From: Phycisphaeraceae bacterium | Lineage (GTDB): Bacteria > Planctomycetota > Phycisphaerae > Phycisphaerales > UBA1924 | Assembly: GCA_026126305.1 (NCBI GenBank) | Contig: JAHCJI010000001.1 | Coordinates: forward strand, 496,001 to 560,000 | Length of the DNA: 64,000 nt | Direction of reading: 5' to 3' | In this document: positions 1-8,392 of the stretch, piece by piece | Position numbering within the stretch: position 1 is the stretch's first letter | Layout: each line of letters opens with the position of its first letter | Notes under the pieces: model-generated | Databases searched by the model: none | Seen by the model: the letters and a program-made list of their open reading frames with translations, nothing else | What the model was told of the DNA's origin: nothing | Translations under genes and position numbers: made by a program

Positions 1-458
1 TTCTCTTGCACCAGCCAGTCGATGCTGGTGCGCATGTCGAGGGCGAACTGCCCGTGGCTGGGCGAGAAGCCCGTCTGCGTGTCGGGCGCGATGACGATGA
101 AGCCCCACGAGGCCAGGTGGGCCAGCACCCCGCCGTAGCGCGAGGGCGCCTGGAGGAAGCCGTGCCCGAAGACCACCACCGGGTAGGGCGCCCCCGAGGG
201 CTCGAGCGCGGCCCCGGGGGCGGCGGCCGGGGCGGGGTAGTACAGCAGGGCGTCGAAGGCCGTGGCACCGGGCACCTCCACGCGGGCGACGTTGGCCGAG
301 ACGGCAAAGGCCCCCGGCTGGGACAGGTCGCCGAGGTCCATCGCCCGGGCCGCAGGCACCAGCAGGCAGCCAACAACAAACAGGGCCGCCATGACCCGGG
401 CCACCCCCACGACCCCCACGACCCCCCGCGCTCGCACCGTTTGCTCCGCTCGCACCAT
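1..458 (-). CDS. Secreted alpha/beta-hydrolase (chlorophyllase/PAF-acetylhydrolase-like), 5' part only
   Basis: The reading frame enters from the left edge, so only about the first 152 residues are present. A hydrophobic N-terminus (MAALFVVGCLLVPAARA) reads as a signal peptide. It is followed by an alpha/beta-hydrolase core with VVVFGHGFLQ (oxyanion region), then LAHLASWGFIVIAPDTQTG, as in dienelactone-hydrolase, chlorophyllase or PET-hydrolase-like enzymes. The nucleophile elbow lies beyond the edge. I chose the ATG at 458 because AAGGAGG lies a few bases upstream of it. An in-frame ATG at 392, just before the hydrophobic stretch, is the alternative. The family is fairly clear; the substrate cannot be told. 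Confidence 0.8.
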   Translation of the reverse strand, partial: MVRAEQTVRARGVVGVVGVARVMAALFVVGCLLVPAARAMDLGDLSQPGAFAVSANVARVEVPGATAFDALLYYPAPAAAPGAALEPSGAPYPVVVFGHGFLQAPSRYGGVLAHLASWGFIVIAPDTQTGFSPSHGQFALDMRTSIDWLVQE

Positions 459-574
459 TCGCCTCCTTGTCGGGCTCTTTGTCGGGCTCGGGGGCGCGTC
501 CATGGCTCGGTCTGGATCCGCGTGTACCCATGGAGGGTACGAACCGGACGACCTTGGTGTTACCCATATATACG

Positions 575-589
575 GGATAGTGCCTATCC
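575..589. promoter_or_regulatory. Perfect 6-bp inverted repeat upstream of the hydrolase gene
   Basis: GGATAG-TGC-CTATCC is a perfect inverted repeat. Immediately before it lies an AT-rich block, CCCATATATACGGG, itself roughly symmetrical, in otherwise very GC-rich DNA. On the minus strand the TATATA could serve as a -10 for the hydrolase gene, but no convincing -35 is visible. A repressor operator is the obvious guess; chance cannot be excluded. Confidence 0.3.
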
Positions 590-646
590 GGGGCCGGGCG
601 GGGATGTTCCCGGTGGCCACACCAGGAGGGACACGCCGCGGCGGAC

Positions 647-823
647 GTGACGCCCGGCGTGCCGGATGCGACGCCCGGCGTGCCGGACGTGACGCCCGGC
701 GTGCCGGATGCGACGCCCGGCGTGCCGGACGTGACGCCCGGCGTGCCGGACGCGACGCCCGGCGTGCCGGATGTGACGCCCGGCGTGCCGGATGTGACGC
801 CCGGCGTGCCGGATGTGACGCCC
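647..823. repeat. Tandem 21-bp repeat, 8 units plus a partial, each with a palindromic core
   Basis: Eight consecutive 21-bp units of the form GTGACGCCCGGCGTGCCGG plus AT or AC run from 647 to 814, with a ninth partial unit to 823. They differ only at two positions (GTG/GCG and GAT/GAC). Every unit contains the palindrome CCGGC-GT-GCCGG, so each can form a small hairpin. The array lies upstream of the hydrolase gene and downstream of mfd (both minus strand). Because 21 is a multiple of 3 it is open in several frames (for example a TPGVPDV heptad), but I see no start site or neighbour supporting translation. Confidence 0.85.
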
Positions 824-903
824 CCGGGCTCGAAACGGCACCAGCGGCGGCCCCGACGCGGCCGCGGCATTCCGGGTGCCGCGTGCGATCCGGCCCGGAA
901 CGG

Positions 904-1015
904 GTGTTGGTGGGGGTGTTGGTGGGGGTGTTGGCGGGGGTTTGGTGGGGGTTTGATCTAGGGGGTGAGGTGGTGAGGTGGTGAGGTGGTGTGGTGGTGT
1001 GGGGGTGTGGGGGTG
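904..1015 (-). terminator. C-rich, G-poor tract after mfd; candidate Rho-dependent terminator
   Basis: On the minus strand, directly after the mfd stop codon at 1017, about 110 bases are almost pure C with A and T (repeats of CCACCCCCACA, CCACCTCACC and CAACACCCCCAC) and very few G. Long unstructured C-over-G RNA is the classical rut signal for Rho. The complementary strand is a run of G-tracts that could form G-quadruplexes. Its place at a gene end fits termination, but it could equally be a simple-sequence expansion. Confidence 0.35.
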
Positions 1016-1016
1016 G

Positions 1017-4000
1017 TTATCTGGCCGATGGACCCGTGGCCATCGGGTCCGACGCCGCCCCGCCTCGTGCCCCAAGCCGCTTGCACAGCACCTCCACCAG
1101 CGTCCGGCCCTGGCGGTAGGCCTCGGGCGGCCGCCAGTAGATCTCGTGGAGGGGCTGGGCGGTGTCGCCGTCTCGGCGGGCGGCCCCGCCCGTGCTGGGG
1201 GGCAGGCTGGCCAGCGTGCCGGCGATGCCCTGGAGCATGTCGAGCACCGGCCCGGGGTGGGCTGCAAAGAGGATCACGTCGGCCCCGCGCACGGCCGCGC
1301 TGCCCACGCCCGCGGCGGCCAGCGCCACGCGGAGCTCGGCCAGCGCCAGCAGCCGCTCGACCTGGCCCGGCGGCGTGCCATAGGCCTCGGTCAGGTCCTC
1401 GCGCAGGGCCCGCACGTCGTCCATGCGGGCGGCCAGGGCGATGCGGCGATAGGCGGCCATGCGGCGCACGTCGCCGGGGATGTAGCTTTGCGGGATGTAG
1501 CCCTTGAGCCCCACGTCCAGCGCGATGCGGCTGTGGGTGACCACCCGCTGGCCGGTCATCTCGTGGACGGCCTGCTCGAGCAGTCGGCAGTACATGTCGT
1601 AGCCCACGACGGCGATGTGGCCGCTCTGCTCGGCCCCCAGTAAGTTTCCCGCGCCGCGGATCTCCAGGTCGCGCATGGCGATCTTGAAGCCCGCCCCGAG
1701 CATGGCGTACTGCTCGACGGCGGCCAGCCGCTTCCTGGCCACCGCGCTCAAGACGCCGTCCTCGGGCAGCAGCAGGTAGCAGTAGGCCCGCCGGCTGGAG
1801 CGGCCCACGCGCCCGCGCAGCTGGTGCAGGTCGGCCAGGCCGAAGTGGTCGGCGTCGGCGATGATCATGGTGTTGGCGCTGGGCTGGTCGATGCCGCTCT
1901 CGATGATCGTCGTGCTCACCAATATGTCCGCCTCGCGGCGCACGAACTTGAGCATGACCTCCTCGAGCTCGCCCGAGGGCATCTGCCCGTGGCCCACGAC
2001 GATGCGGGCATCGGGCGCGAGGCCTTGCACCTCGGCGGCCCGGGCCCGGATGTCGCGCACGCGGTTGTGCACGAAGAATACCTGCCCCTCGCGGGCTAAT
2101 TCTCGGGCGATGGCCTGCTCCACGCGCCGGCGGTCGAAGGGGCACACCTCGGTCACCACGCTCTGCCGCTCGGCGGGCGGCGTGGTCAGGCTCGAGATGT
2201 CGCGCAGCCCGAGCATCGCCATGTGCAGCGTGCGGGGGATGGGCGTGGCGCTGAGCGTCAGCACGTCGGCCTCGGTGCGCAGGCGCAGCAATCGCTCCTT
2301 GTGCTCGACGCCGAAGCGCTGCTCCTCGTCGATGATGACCAGCCCCAGGTCGGCGAAGCGCACGTCCTTGCTCAGCAGCCGGTGCGTGCCGATGATCACG
2401 TCCACCTCGCCCTTGCGCAGCGCCGCCAGCGTGGCGTTGATCTCGCTGGCGGTCTTGTAGCGCGAGACGCTCTCGACGCGGAAGGGATACGCCGCGAAGC
2501 GCTCGCGGAAGGTGCGCTCGTGCTGCTCGGCCAGCACGGTGGTGGGCACCAGCACGGCCACCTGCCTTCCATACTCAGCGGCCTTGAAGGCGGCGCGGAT
2601 GGCCAGCTCGGTCTTGCCGAAGCCCACGTCGCCGCAGACGAGCCGGTCCATCGGGCGCGGGCTGGCCATGTCGCGCTTGATGGCGGCCAGGGCGGCGAGC
2701 TGGTCTTCGGTTTCCTGATAGGGGAACTCGGCCTCGAACTCCTTCTGCCAGGTGGTGTCGGCGGGGTAGGCGATGCCCTCGCTGGCCTCGCGGGCCGCCC
2801 GCACGCGCAGCAGCTCGCCGGCCAGGTCCTTGACCGACTCGGCCACCTTCTGCTTCTGGCCCTTCCAGCGCTGCCCGCCCAGCTGCGAGAGCGGCGGCGC
2901 GCCGCCGAAGCCGCCCACGTACTTCTGCACCAGGTCGATCTGCGTGGCCGGCACATGCAGGCGGGCCCGGTCCTTGAACTCCAGGGTCAGGAACTCTTCG
3001 AGCTGGAAATCGTCGGGCTTCTTCTTTTTCCTGTTGGCCGGGGCGGGCTCGCGCTTGGCGCCGTCGCCGCGGTCCATCAGCGACAGGCCCGCGAACCGCG
3101 CGATGCCGTGGTCGGCATGGACGACAAAGTCCCCGGGCGCAAAGTCCAGGAACGCGTCCACCGTGCGGCCGCTCTTGAGCCGGGCGTGCCGGCGACGCAC
3201 GGGCGCGCGCCCCAGCAACTCGTGCAGCGGCAGCACCGCGACGGGCTTTTCCTGCCTCCACACGAACCCGTGCGCGATCGCCGCGTGCCAGGGCTCGATG
3301 GCCGCCACGCCCGCCTCGGCCATCAACTCGCCCAGGCGGCTGATCTCTCCCGGCGTGGCGCAGGGCACCAGCACGCGGGCGTGCTCGCTTGCCGCCCACG
3401 CACCGACGGCGGCGATGACGCCCGCGGCCCCGGCGTCGCACTCGTGCCTGAAATCCGGCGGCCGCTCCACGGGCAGGGATAGTTCTTCGGCGTCGCCCGT
3501 GCTCGAATACTGGTTGATCTCGGCGAAGGCGTGCAGCCGCTCCAGCGCGAGCTTCACCACCGCCGTGTGCGCGATCACGCCCGAGTCGGCCTTCACCCGC
3601 TCGTAATAGCCGCGGCCCTGCTCGCTGACCTCCAGCGTCTCGATGAGCAGGCCCACGGCGCTGCTCGGGCAGTGCTCGACAAAGCACACACCCCCCACAC
3701 CCCCAACGCCCCCGGTATCGGCCGCCTCGCCCACTGCCGCGGGCAGGTCCACCGATTCCATCGCCACCACGCTGGCCAGGCTCTGCACGTCGATCTCGGC
3801 GACGCGGTCGACCTCGTCGCCAAAGAAGTCCAGCCGCACGGGCACGGCCGCGTCCTGATCCACGCCCGGCGCCGCGGGGAACACGTCCAGGATGCCCCCG
3901 CGCTGGGCGAACTGGCCGGGCTCTTCCACCGCGTCGACGCGCTCGTAGCCCGCCTGGCCCAGCCAGCGCACGAGCTCGGTGGGGTCCACGCGGTCGCCCC

Positions 4001-4415
4001 GGCGCACGGTGCGGCTGAGGGCGTCGATGGCCTGTGCCGTGGGCGCGGGCTGCATCCACGCGTGGATCGAGCCCACCACCGCGAAGGGCCCGCCGCCCGC
4101 GGCCAGCTCTCGCACGCGCCGGACCGCCGCCACGCGCCCCGCCAGCGCCCGCGCCGACGCCCCCCCCGGCCCGGCCTCGACGGCGGGCAGTTCCACCACC
4201 GCCAGGCCCAGGGCCTCGAGCTCGTCGGCGGCGTGCTGGGCGTCCTCGACGTGGGCGTGGATGAGCACCACCGGGCGATCGAGACGATGGGCCAGGGTGG
4301 CGGCGGTCACACTGGGCGAGGCCCCGATGGCCCCGCGCACGCGTGGCCGGCCCCCGCCGCTCAGGGCATGGGTCAGCGTGTCGAGCCCGCCAAGGTCCGC
4401 CAGCAGCGTGTGCAA
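1017..4415 (-). CDS. mfd: Transcription-repair coupling factor Mfd
   Basis: Mfd displaces RNA polymerase stalled at DNA lesions and recruits UvrA. With a TTG start at 4415 the protein has 1132 residues, a normal length. In order: a UvrB-like N-terminal module (QRGGILDVFPAAPG), the RNA-polymerase-interacting domain (PGDFVVHADHGIARFAGL), then a RecG-like helicase with Walker A GDVGFGKTE near residue 595, DEEQRFG near 697 and LSATPIPRTLHM. The frame stays open to a GTG at 4529, but those 38 residues look unlike Mfd. TATAGGA lies upstream of the TTG and the homology begins right there. Oddities: a GGVGGVGGV stretch near residue 236 encoded by a C-rich simple repeat, and a basic insert (RKKKKPDD) near 462. 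Confidence 0.95.
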   Translation of the reverse strand: MHTLLADLGGLDTLTHALSGGGRPRVRGAIGASPSVTAATLAHRLDRPVVLIHAHVEDAQHAADELEALGLAVVELPAVEAGPGGASARALAGRVAAVRRVRELAAGGGPFAVVGSIHAWMQPAPTAQAIDALSRTVRRGDRVDPTELVRWLGQAGYERVDAVEEPGQFAQRGGILDVFPAAPGVDQDAAVPVRLDFFGDEVDRVAEIDVQSLASVVAMESVDLPAAVGEAADTGGVGGVGGVCFVEHCPSSAVGLLIETLEVSEQGRGYYERVKADSGVIAHTAVVKLALERLHAFAEINQYSSTGDAEELSLPVERPPDFRHECDAGAAGVIAAVGAWAASEHARVLVPCATPGEISRLGELMAEAGVAAIEPWHAAIAHGFVWRQEKPVAVLPLHELLGRAPVRRRHARLKSGRTVDAFLDFAPGDFVVHADHGIARFAGLSLMDRGDGAKREPAPANRKKKKPDDFQLEEFLTLEFKDRARLHVPATQIDLVQKYVGGFGGAPPLSQLGGQRWKGQKQKVAESVKDLAGELLRVRAAREASEGIAYPADTTWQKEFEAEFPYQETEDQLAALAAIKRDMASPRPMDRLVCGDVGFGKTELAIRAAFKAAEYGRQVAVLVPTTVLAEQHERTFRERFAAYPFRVESVSRYKTASEINATLAALRKGEVDVIIGTHRLLSKDVRFADLGLVIIDEEQRFGVEHKERLLRLRTEADVLTLSATPIPRTLHMAMLGLRDISSLTTPPAERQSVVTEVCPFDRRRVEQAIARELAREGQVFFVHNRVRDIRARAAEVQGLAPDARIVVGHGQMPSGELEEVMLKFVRREADILVSTTIIESGIDQPSANTMIIADADHFGLADLHQLRGRVGRSSRRAYCYLLLPEDGVLSAVARKRLAAVEQYAMLGAGFKIAMRDLEIRGAGNLLGAEQSGHIAVVGYDMYCRLLEQAVHEMTGQRVVTHSRIALDVGLKGYIPQSYIPGDVRRMAAYRRIALAARMDDVRALREDLTEAYGTPPGQVERLLALAELRVALAAAGVGSAAVRGADVILFAAHPGPVLDMLQGIAGTLASLPPSTGGAARRDGDTAQPLHEIYWRPPEAYRQGRTLVEVLCKRLGARGGAASDPMATGPSAR

Positions 4416-4632
4416 GCGGGCGATCCTATAGCGAGCCCGACGCCGTGGGCCCGATGCCGGCACCCCAAGACCGTCCAACACGCAAAAAAACCAGGCCCAG
4501 GCGCGTGCCCGGGCATGTTGTTCGATCACTGTTCAGGCAAGCCGCTCCCAGAGCGTGCCAGCGGGGTTCGCAAGGGTTTTGGAAGGTTCCCGAGGCGCAA
4601 AAAATGTCTTTGGGTGCGCACACTCTTTTTGT

Positions 4633-4646
4633 GGGTGCGCGCACCC
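4633..4646. promoter_or_regulatory. Perfect 14-bp palindrome upstream of mfd, with nearby half-sites
   Basis: GGGTGCGCGCACCC is a perfect palindrome. A copy of its left part (TGGGTGCGCAC) lies about 22 bp away at 4611 and a right-half-like GCGCACCCC at about 4657. The gap 4416-4849 contains no gene and is the upstream region of mfd, so a regulator binding this element could control mfd. No clear promoter hexamers were recognised. Confidence 0.3.
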
Positions 4647-4722
4647 GGAGACATTCGCAGCGCACCCCAAGCCCCGGCACGCGCCCGGGAGGCCTCGCGC
4701 TTCAGCCGGGATTGATCGGGTT

Positions 4723-4765
4723 TCGTGTGGGCGTTGGGGGTGTGGGGGTCGTGGGAGGTGTGGTT
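4723..4765 (-). terminator. C-rich tract after a dockerin-type gene; candidate Rho-dependent terminator
   Basis: Downstream of the minus-strand gene that ends at 4850, the minus strand reads CCACACCTCCCACGACCCCC followed by ACACCCCCAACGCCCACAC, rich in C and poor in G. It resembles the tract after mfd in both composition and position. This supports a Rho-type terminator; no intrinsic hairpin with a U-run was found in the same gap. Confidence 0.3.
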
Positions 4766-4849
4766 CGGAATGCAAAGGACCGCGCCAGCGGCGCTCGCGC
4801 GGGGTGTTGCCCAAGGTGGCCCGCCGCCCGCAGCGCGGCCGCGGATGGT

Positions 4850-6823
4850 CTACGGCTGGGTCGCCTCCTGGTAGGCGTTCAGGTAGTTGGCCATGTCCAC
4901 CGCGTCGACCACGCCGTCCATGTCGGTGTCGGCCCGCTCGTCGCCGGAGATGTACCAGTCGGTGTAGAGCAGGAGGTCGAAGGGATCGACCAGGCCGTTG
5001 GCGTTGAGGTCCAGTGAGAAGCAAGGGAAATTGCGCTGGAACATCCAGACAAGGCGAGTATCTTCATCCTCGACCAGCGTGTGGGTCGACCAGAACCTGC
5101 ACAGGGTCGGATCGGCCTGCAAGTCGGAGTACAGGGCCCAGCGATCATCGGTCTGCCCATAACCGCTTGGGGGCCCGGCCTGCATGATTGCTGGCGGAAC
5201 GGTGATGAACGATGATGGCAGTACCTGCTTTCGCACGATCTTCGGGTCGATCGTCTCGTTGGAGAAGGTGTATTCGACAAAGGCCTGACCCGAACGGGTC
5301 ACGCCGAGTGCCGGAAGGTAGCAGTCCCCGACCACATTGATTTCATCCGACTCGATGCGTCCCATCTCGACGATCGAGGGCCTCCACGTCTCGGAGAGCA
5401 ACGGCGCATTATGGAACTTCGTGTATCGAGGCGGATTCGTCGGGGGCGTAACGATGCTTCCGAAATCCGGATCGATGAGGTACCACTGCACCACCCATCG
5501 AGTGCCCAGCATCGAATCGGCGATCACGCCCGCATGGGCCGCAAAGACTCGCGGGTTGCCCATGTTGTCCCTGGTCAGCACGGCCGTCGCAAAGGATTCA
5601 TCCTCGAGCGTCGGGGTGAAACCGTTGGGCGCCTTCGGGTAAAAGAGGAATGGAAGCGGTGAATGCTTGATGGCCAACAGCTCCATGCCGGTCAGCAGCA
5701 TGTCGTCGACTTGCCACTGCGTGCCGATCTGGATCACCCTCTGTCGGACCTGCCACCGATCGTCTGAAGGATCCGGCGTGCCCATATCATCCCAGAAGAC
5801 GCCCTTGAGCCGGATGCCCTGGATTCCGACGCCACCGAACGTCGTGCCGTCGGTGCTGATGATCAGCGTGATGTTCTCGTACTGCTCGTAGGGCTCCTGT
5901 ACCACCAGGGCTTCGCAGCCGGCGTCCGCGATCAGTGGTTCACCAGTCATCCGAGCGATGGTAATGTCCGTTTCGGAGATGCGGCCGCCGTCATGGATCG
6001 TCCGCTGCACGCCGCCCTCATCAAATACACGGGGGATGAACAGAATCACCTGGGAACAACCCGTCGGATCGCCTTGTAGACCACTGATCACGCAGTTCGA
6101 CGAATCATCGGCGACGATGATGACATGGTTGGTATCGAAGCCCATCGAAGGGTTGAGGAGGTTGTTCTGGACGGGGAAATGGTCTGAAACATGGTTTGGA
6201 TCGTATGGCAGGAGGGGCAAGTTCAGGTTCAACGCCGCGCCGCCCAGGTCGGGCTCGGGGATGGCCGTCGACCCGGTCCAGTAGGTAAAGCCGAACGGGT
6301 CGGGCACGGGCGGGATGACGCCGGGCAGGCGCACGTTGAAGCTGTCAAAATCCGGCCGCCGGCTGGCGGCGATGTGCAGGCGCCGGATGCACGCGCCCCC
6401 ACCGAACTCGGGCCGTGCGGGCTCGAAGACCGGATCGGTCGATTCCGTGCCAGAAGCCTGGCTGTAGAGGATCCAGACGTTGCCCGTGATGGGGTCAAAT
6501 TCGGCCCGAGGATAGATCAGCGCGGAGATCGTCGAGCCGGAGGACGGCGAGGACGTCAGGAACGGATACGTCGGTGAATATTGGATCGGCCCCCAGTTGC
6601 GAACGTCCTGGGGATTCATCGGATCGATCGCCTGGGACTTGTCGAACATCATCATCCGGTGCGATCCCACGACGACGACCTGTTCCAGGCCCACCGCCAG
6701 CGATGGGGCCGTGCTCAGGTCGGCCCGATAGTCTTCCTTGTCGACGGTATAGATGGCGTGGTTCTGCCCCATCGCGAGGCCAGTGATGCCCAAGATGCAC
6801 GCGATAGCTGTTCGAACGTTCAT
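4850..6823 (-). CDS. Secreted protein with C-terminal dockerin-like Ca-binding repeats
   Basis: This 657-residue protein has a signal peptide (MNVRTAIACILGITGLAMGQ). A long body, which I do not recognise, has beta-rich sequence and several Asp/Gly loops. It ends in two dockerin-type EF-hand repeats of the planctomycete kind, DLNANGLVDPFDLLLYTDWY and DTDMDGVVDAVDMANYLNAY. Such tails are common at the ends of exported planctomycete proteins. AAAGGAG lies 8 bases before the ATG. It is divergent from the secreted protein gene at 6978. Its likely promoter contains a 10-G run (see 6862-6892). No catalytic motif was found, so the function is unknown. Confidence 0.85.
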   Translation of the reverse strand: MNVRTAIACILGITGLAMGQNHAIYTVDKEDYRADLSTAPSLAVGLEQVVVVGSHRMMMFDKSQAIDPMNPQDVRNWGPIQYSPTYPFLTSSPSSGSTISALIYPRAEFDPITGNVWILYSQASGTESTDPVFEPARPEFGGGACIRRLHIAASRRPDFDSFNVRLPGVIPPVPDPFGFTYWTGSTAIPEPDLGGAALNLNLPLLPYDPNHVSDHFPVQNNLLNPSMGFDTNHVIIVADDSSNCVISGLQGDPTGCSQVILFIPRVFDEGGVQRTIHDGGRISETDITIARMTGEPLIADAGCEALVVQEPYEQYENITLIISTDGTTFGGVGIQGIRLKGVFWDDMGTPDPSDDRWQVRQRVIQIGTQWQVDDMLLTGMELLAIKHSPLPFLFYPKAPNGFTPTLEDESFATAVLTRDNMGNPRVFAAHAGVIADSMLGTRWVVQWYLIDPDFGSIVTPPTNPPRYTKFHNAPLLSETWRPSIVEMGRIESDEINVVGDCYLPALGVTRSGQAFVEYTFSNETIDPKIVRKQVLPSSFITVPPAIMQAGPPSGYGQTDDRWALYSDLQADPTLCRFWSTHTLVEDEDTRLVWMFQRNFPCFSLDLNANGLVDPFDLLLYTDWYISGDERADTDMDGVVDAVDMANYLNAYQEATQP

Positions 6824-6861
6824 GGCTCGAGTCTCCTTTGCTTCGAGTTATCGACCACCCC

Positions 6862-6892
6862 AATGTACTCGGGGGGGGGGCGCTCGGGTCAA
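6862..6892 (-). promoter_or_regulatory. Candidate promoter whose spacer holds a G10/C10 homopolymer
   Basis: On the minus strand TTGACC (6892-6887) is followed 19 bases later by TACATT (6867-6862), upstream of the gene starting at 6823. Ten consecutive G (6871-6880 on the plus strand) fill over half of the spacer. Slippage at such a tract would change the -35/-10 distance. The -35 is good; the -10 is only fair and the spacing is longer than the usual 17, so the promoter call is tentative. The tract itself is certain. Confidence 0.4.
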
Positions 6893-6977
6893 GTGCTGTT
6901 TTCCCTATTCTGGCAAATATTTTGTGGAATCCGCGATCGGGTGAAACCGTCGCCTTGTTCGGGCTGTATCCTCTTGC

Positions 6978-8390
6978 ATGAAGACCACGCCCCTTGCCAT
7001 GCTCGCCGTCGCGTCGTGCTGCCTCGCGCAGGGTTCGGACGTGTGCGAGCCCCAGCGGGTGGTGGCGCCGCCGGAGGTGCCGACAGTCTTCATGAACCCG
7101 AATATCATCACGAATGGGCACCATTGGTTCTTATCCTCTTCTCAGGCCAGCACGCTGTGCCCCGGCGCACCGATTTCCTGCGCAACGGGCGCGGTCTTTG
7201 TTTACGAGTTGGATGGCAACGAACAACTGGTCCACGTGCAGACCATCGTGCCACTCGACGTGCGGTTGTATGATGGATTTGGTATCAGCATGGACGTGGA
7301 CGGCGATCGCCTCATCGTCGGCGCGCTCAACACCCAGTGGCCCGGTTCGGAACTGCGCCAGGGCGCGGCCTTCATCTACGAGTTCGATGGTCAGGAGTGG
7401 GTCGAGGTGGCACGGATCCGGCCGCCTCCGGCTATCCGGGAGCATTTTGGTAGTCAAGTTGTGATTGATAAAGATATTGCGCTCATCAAGGCAGGGAGTG
7501 CAGACAACAGATTTCATGTCTACAAAATGAGTGATGGGCAATGGGGGCATCTCGATTCGGTCTCGCCACCAGATTCGCCCATTGTCCCGGCTTGTTTTGG
7601 ATGCCGTATGCGGGCAGGCGATGATTGGGTCTTCGTTTCGGCATATCTCGACGATGAGCTCACACGCGCCGGCGGGTCGGTCTTCGTGTATCGACGCCTA
7701 GCCGATGGCACGCTCGAGTTCACCCAGAAGATCGTTTCCGCAGACGTCGGCTGGTTTGGCGTGAGCTTGGACTTTGACGGCACAACGCTGGCTGTCGGCG
7801 CGAATACGACCGGCCGAACACACCTTTACCAGGGCGTCGTGCGGACCTATACGCTCGTGGATGGCACGTGGACGCTCGAGCAGGAAATCACGCACGAGCG
7901 CGCGCGTGAATTGAGCCGATTGGGGACAATCGTCCACGTCTTGGGCGATAGGCTGTTCGCAACCGCCATGAACGACGCCACGTCCACGCCCGCGAGGATC
8001 GTGGGCATGACCTACGCCTTCCGACGCGACGCGGCGGGCCGGTGGGTCGAGACCCGAAGGCTCCTGCCCAATCCGCCGGGGCGCACCGACCAGTACGGCA
8101 CCGGCATCGCCTCGGCGGGCTCGAAGGTGCTCGTCGGCTCTCGGCTCGACTGGGTCCCCGACCGCGGCACGACCGGCGCCGCCTACCTCTTTGACCTCGA
8201 CGTGGACCCAGGCTGCATCCCCTGCCGGGCCGACCTCGACGGCGACGGCGTCGTGACCATCTTCGACTTCCTCGAGTTCCAGAACCTCTTCGCCGCGGGC
8301 GACCTGCGCGCCGACTTCGACGGCGATGGCCGGCTGACCGCCCTGGACTACCTCTTTTATGAGGCGGCCTTCCTGGACGGGTGCGATTGA
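6978..8390 (+). CDS. Secreted beta-propeller (FG-GAP-like) protein with dockerin-like tail
   Basis: The 470-residue product starts with a signal peptide (MKTTPLAMLAVASCCLAQG). The body has repeating units of the type GFGISMDVDGDRLIVGA, WFGVSLDFDGTTLAVGA and YGTGIASAGSKVLVGS. These are typical of the FG-GAP/integrin-alpha-like propellers found in bacterial surface proteins. The C-terminus carries two Ca-binding dockerin-like repeats, DLDGDGVVTIFDFLEFQNLF and DFDGDGRLTALDYLFYEAAF, after a CIPC motif. It is probably exported and surface-attached. It is divergent from the other dockerin-type gene, across a 154-bp gap. The function is unknown beyond likely adhesion or carbohydrate contact. Confidence 0.85.
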   Translation: MKTTPLAMLAVASCCLAQGSDVCEPQRVVAPPEVPTVFMNPNIITNGHHWFLSSSQASTLCPGAPISCATGAVFVYELDGNEQLVHVQTIVPLDVRLYDGFGISMDVDGDRLIVGALNTQWPGSELRQGAAFIYEFDGQEWVEVARIRPPPAIREHFGSQVVIDKDIALIKAGSADNRFHVYKMSDGQWGHLDSVSPPDSPIVPACFGCRMRAGDDWVFVSAYLDDELTRAGGSVFVYRRLADGTLEFTQKIVSADVGWFGVSLDFDGTTLAVGANTTGRTHLYQGVVRTYTLVDGTWTLEQEITHERARELSRLGTIVHVLGDRLFATAMNDATSTPARIVGMTYAFRRDAAGRWVETRRLLPNPPGRTDQYGTGIASAGSKVLVGSRLDWVPDRGTTGAAYLFDLDVDPGCIPCRADLDGDGVVTIFDFLEFQNLFAAGDLRADFDGDGRLTALDYLFYEAAFLDGCD

Positions 8391-8392
8391 GA

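Noticed and set aside
647-823. Possible CRISPR array
   Set aside because: The 21-bp units are directly adjacent without spacers and there are no cas genes in the window.
647-961. Open frame encoding TPGVPDV heptads across the 21-bp repeats
   Set aside because: The repeat length makes several frames open; there is no ribosome-binding site and the sequence ends in a Gly/Trp run from the G-rich tract.
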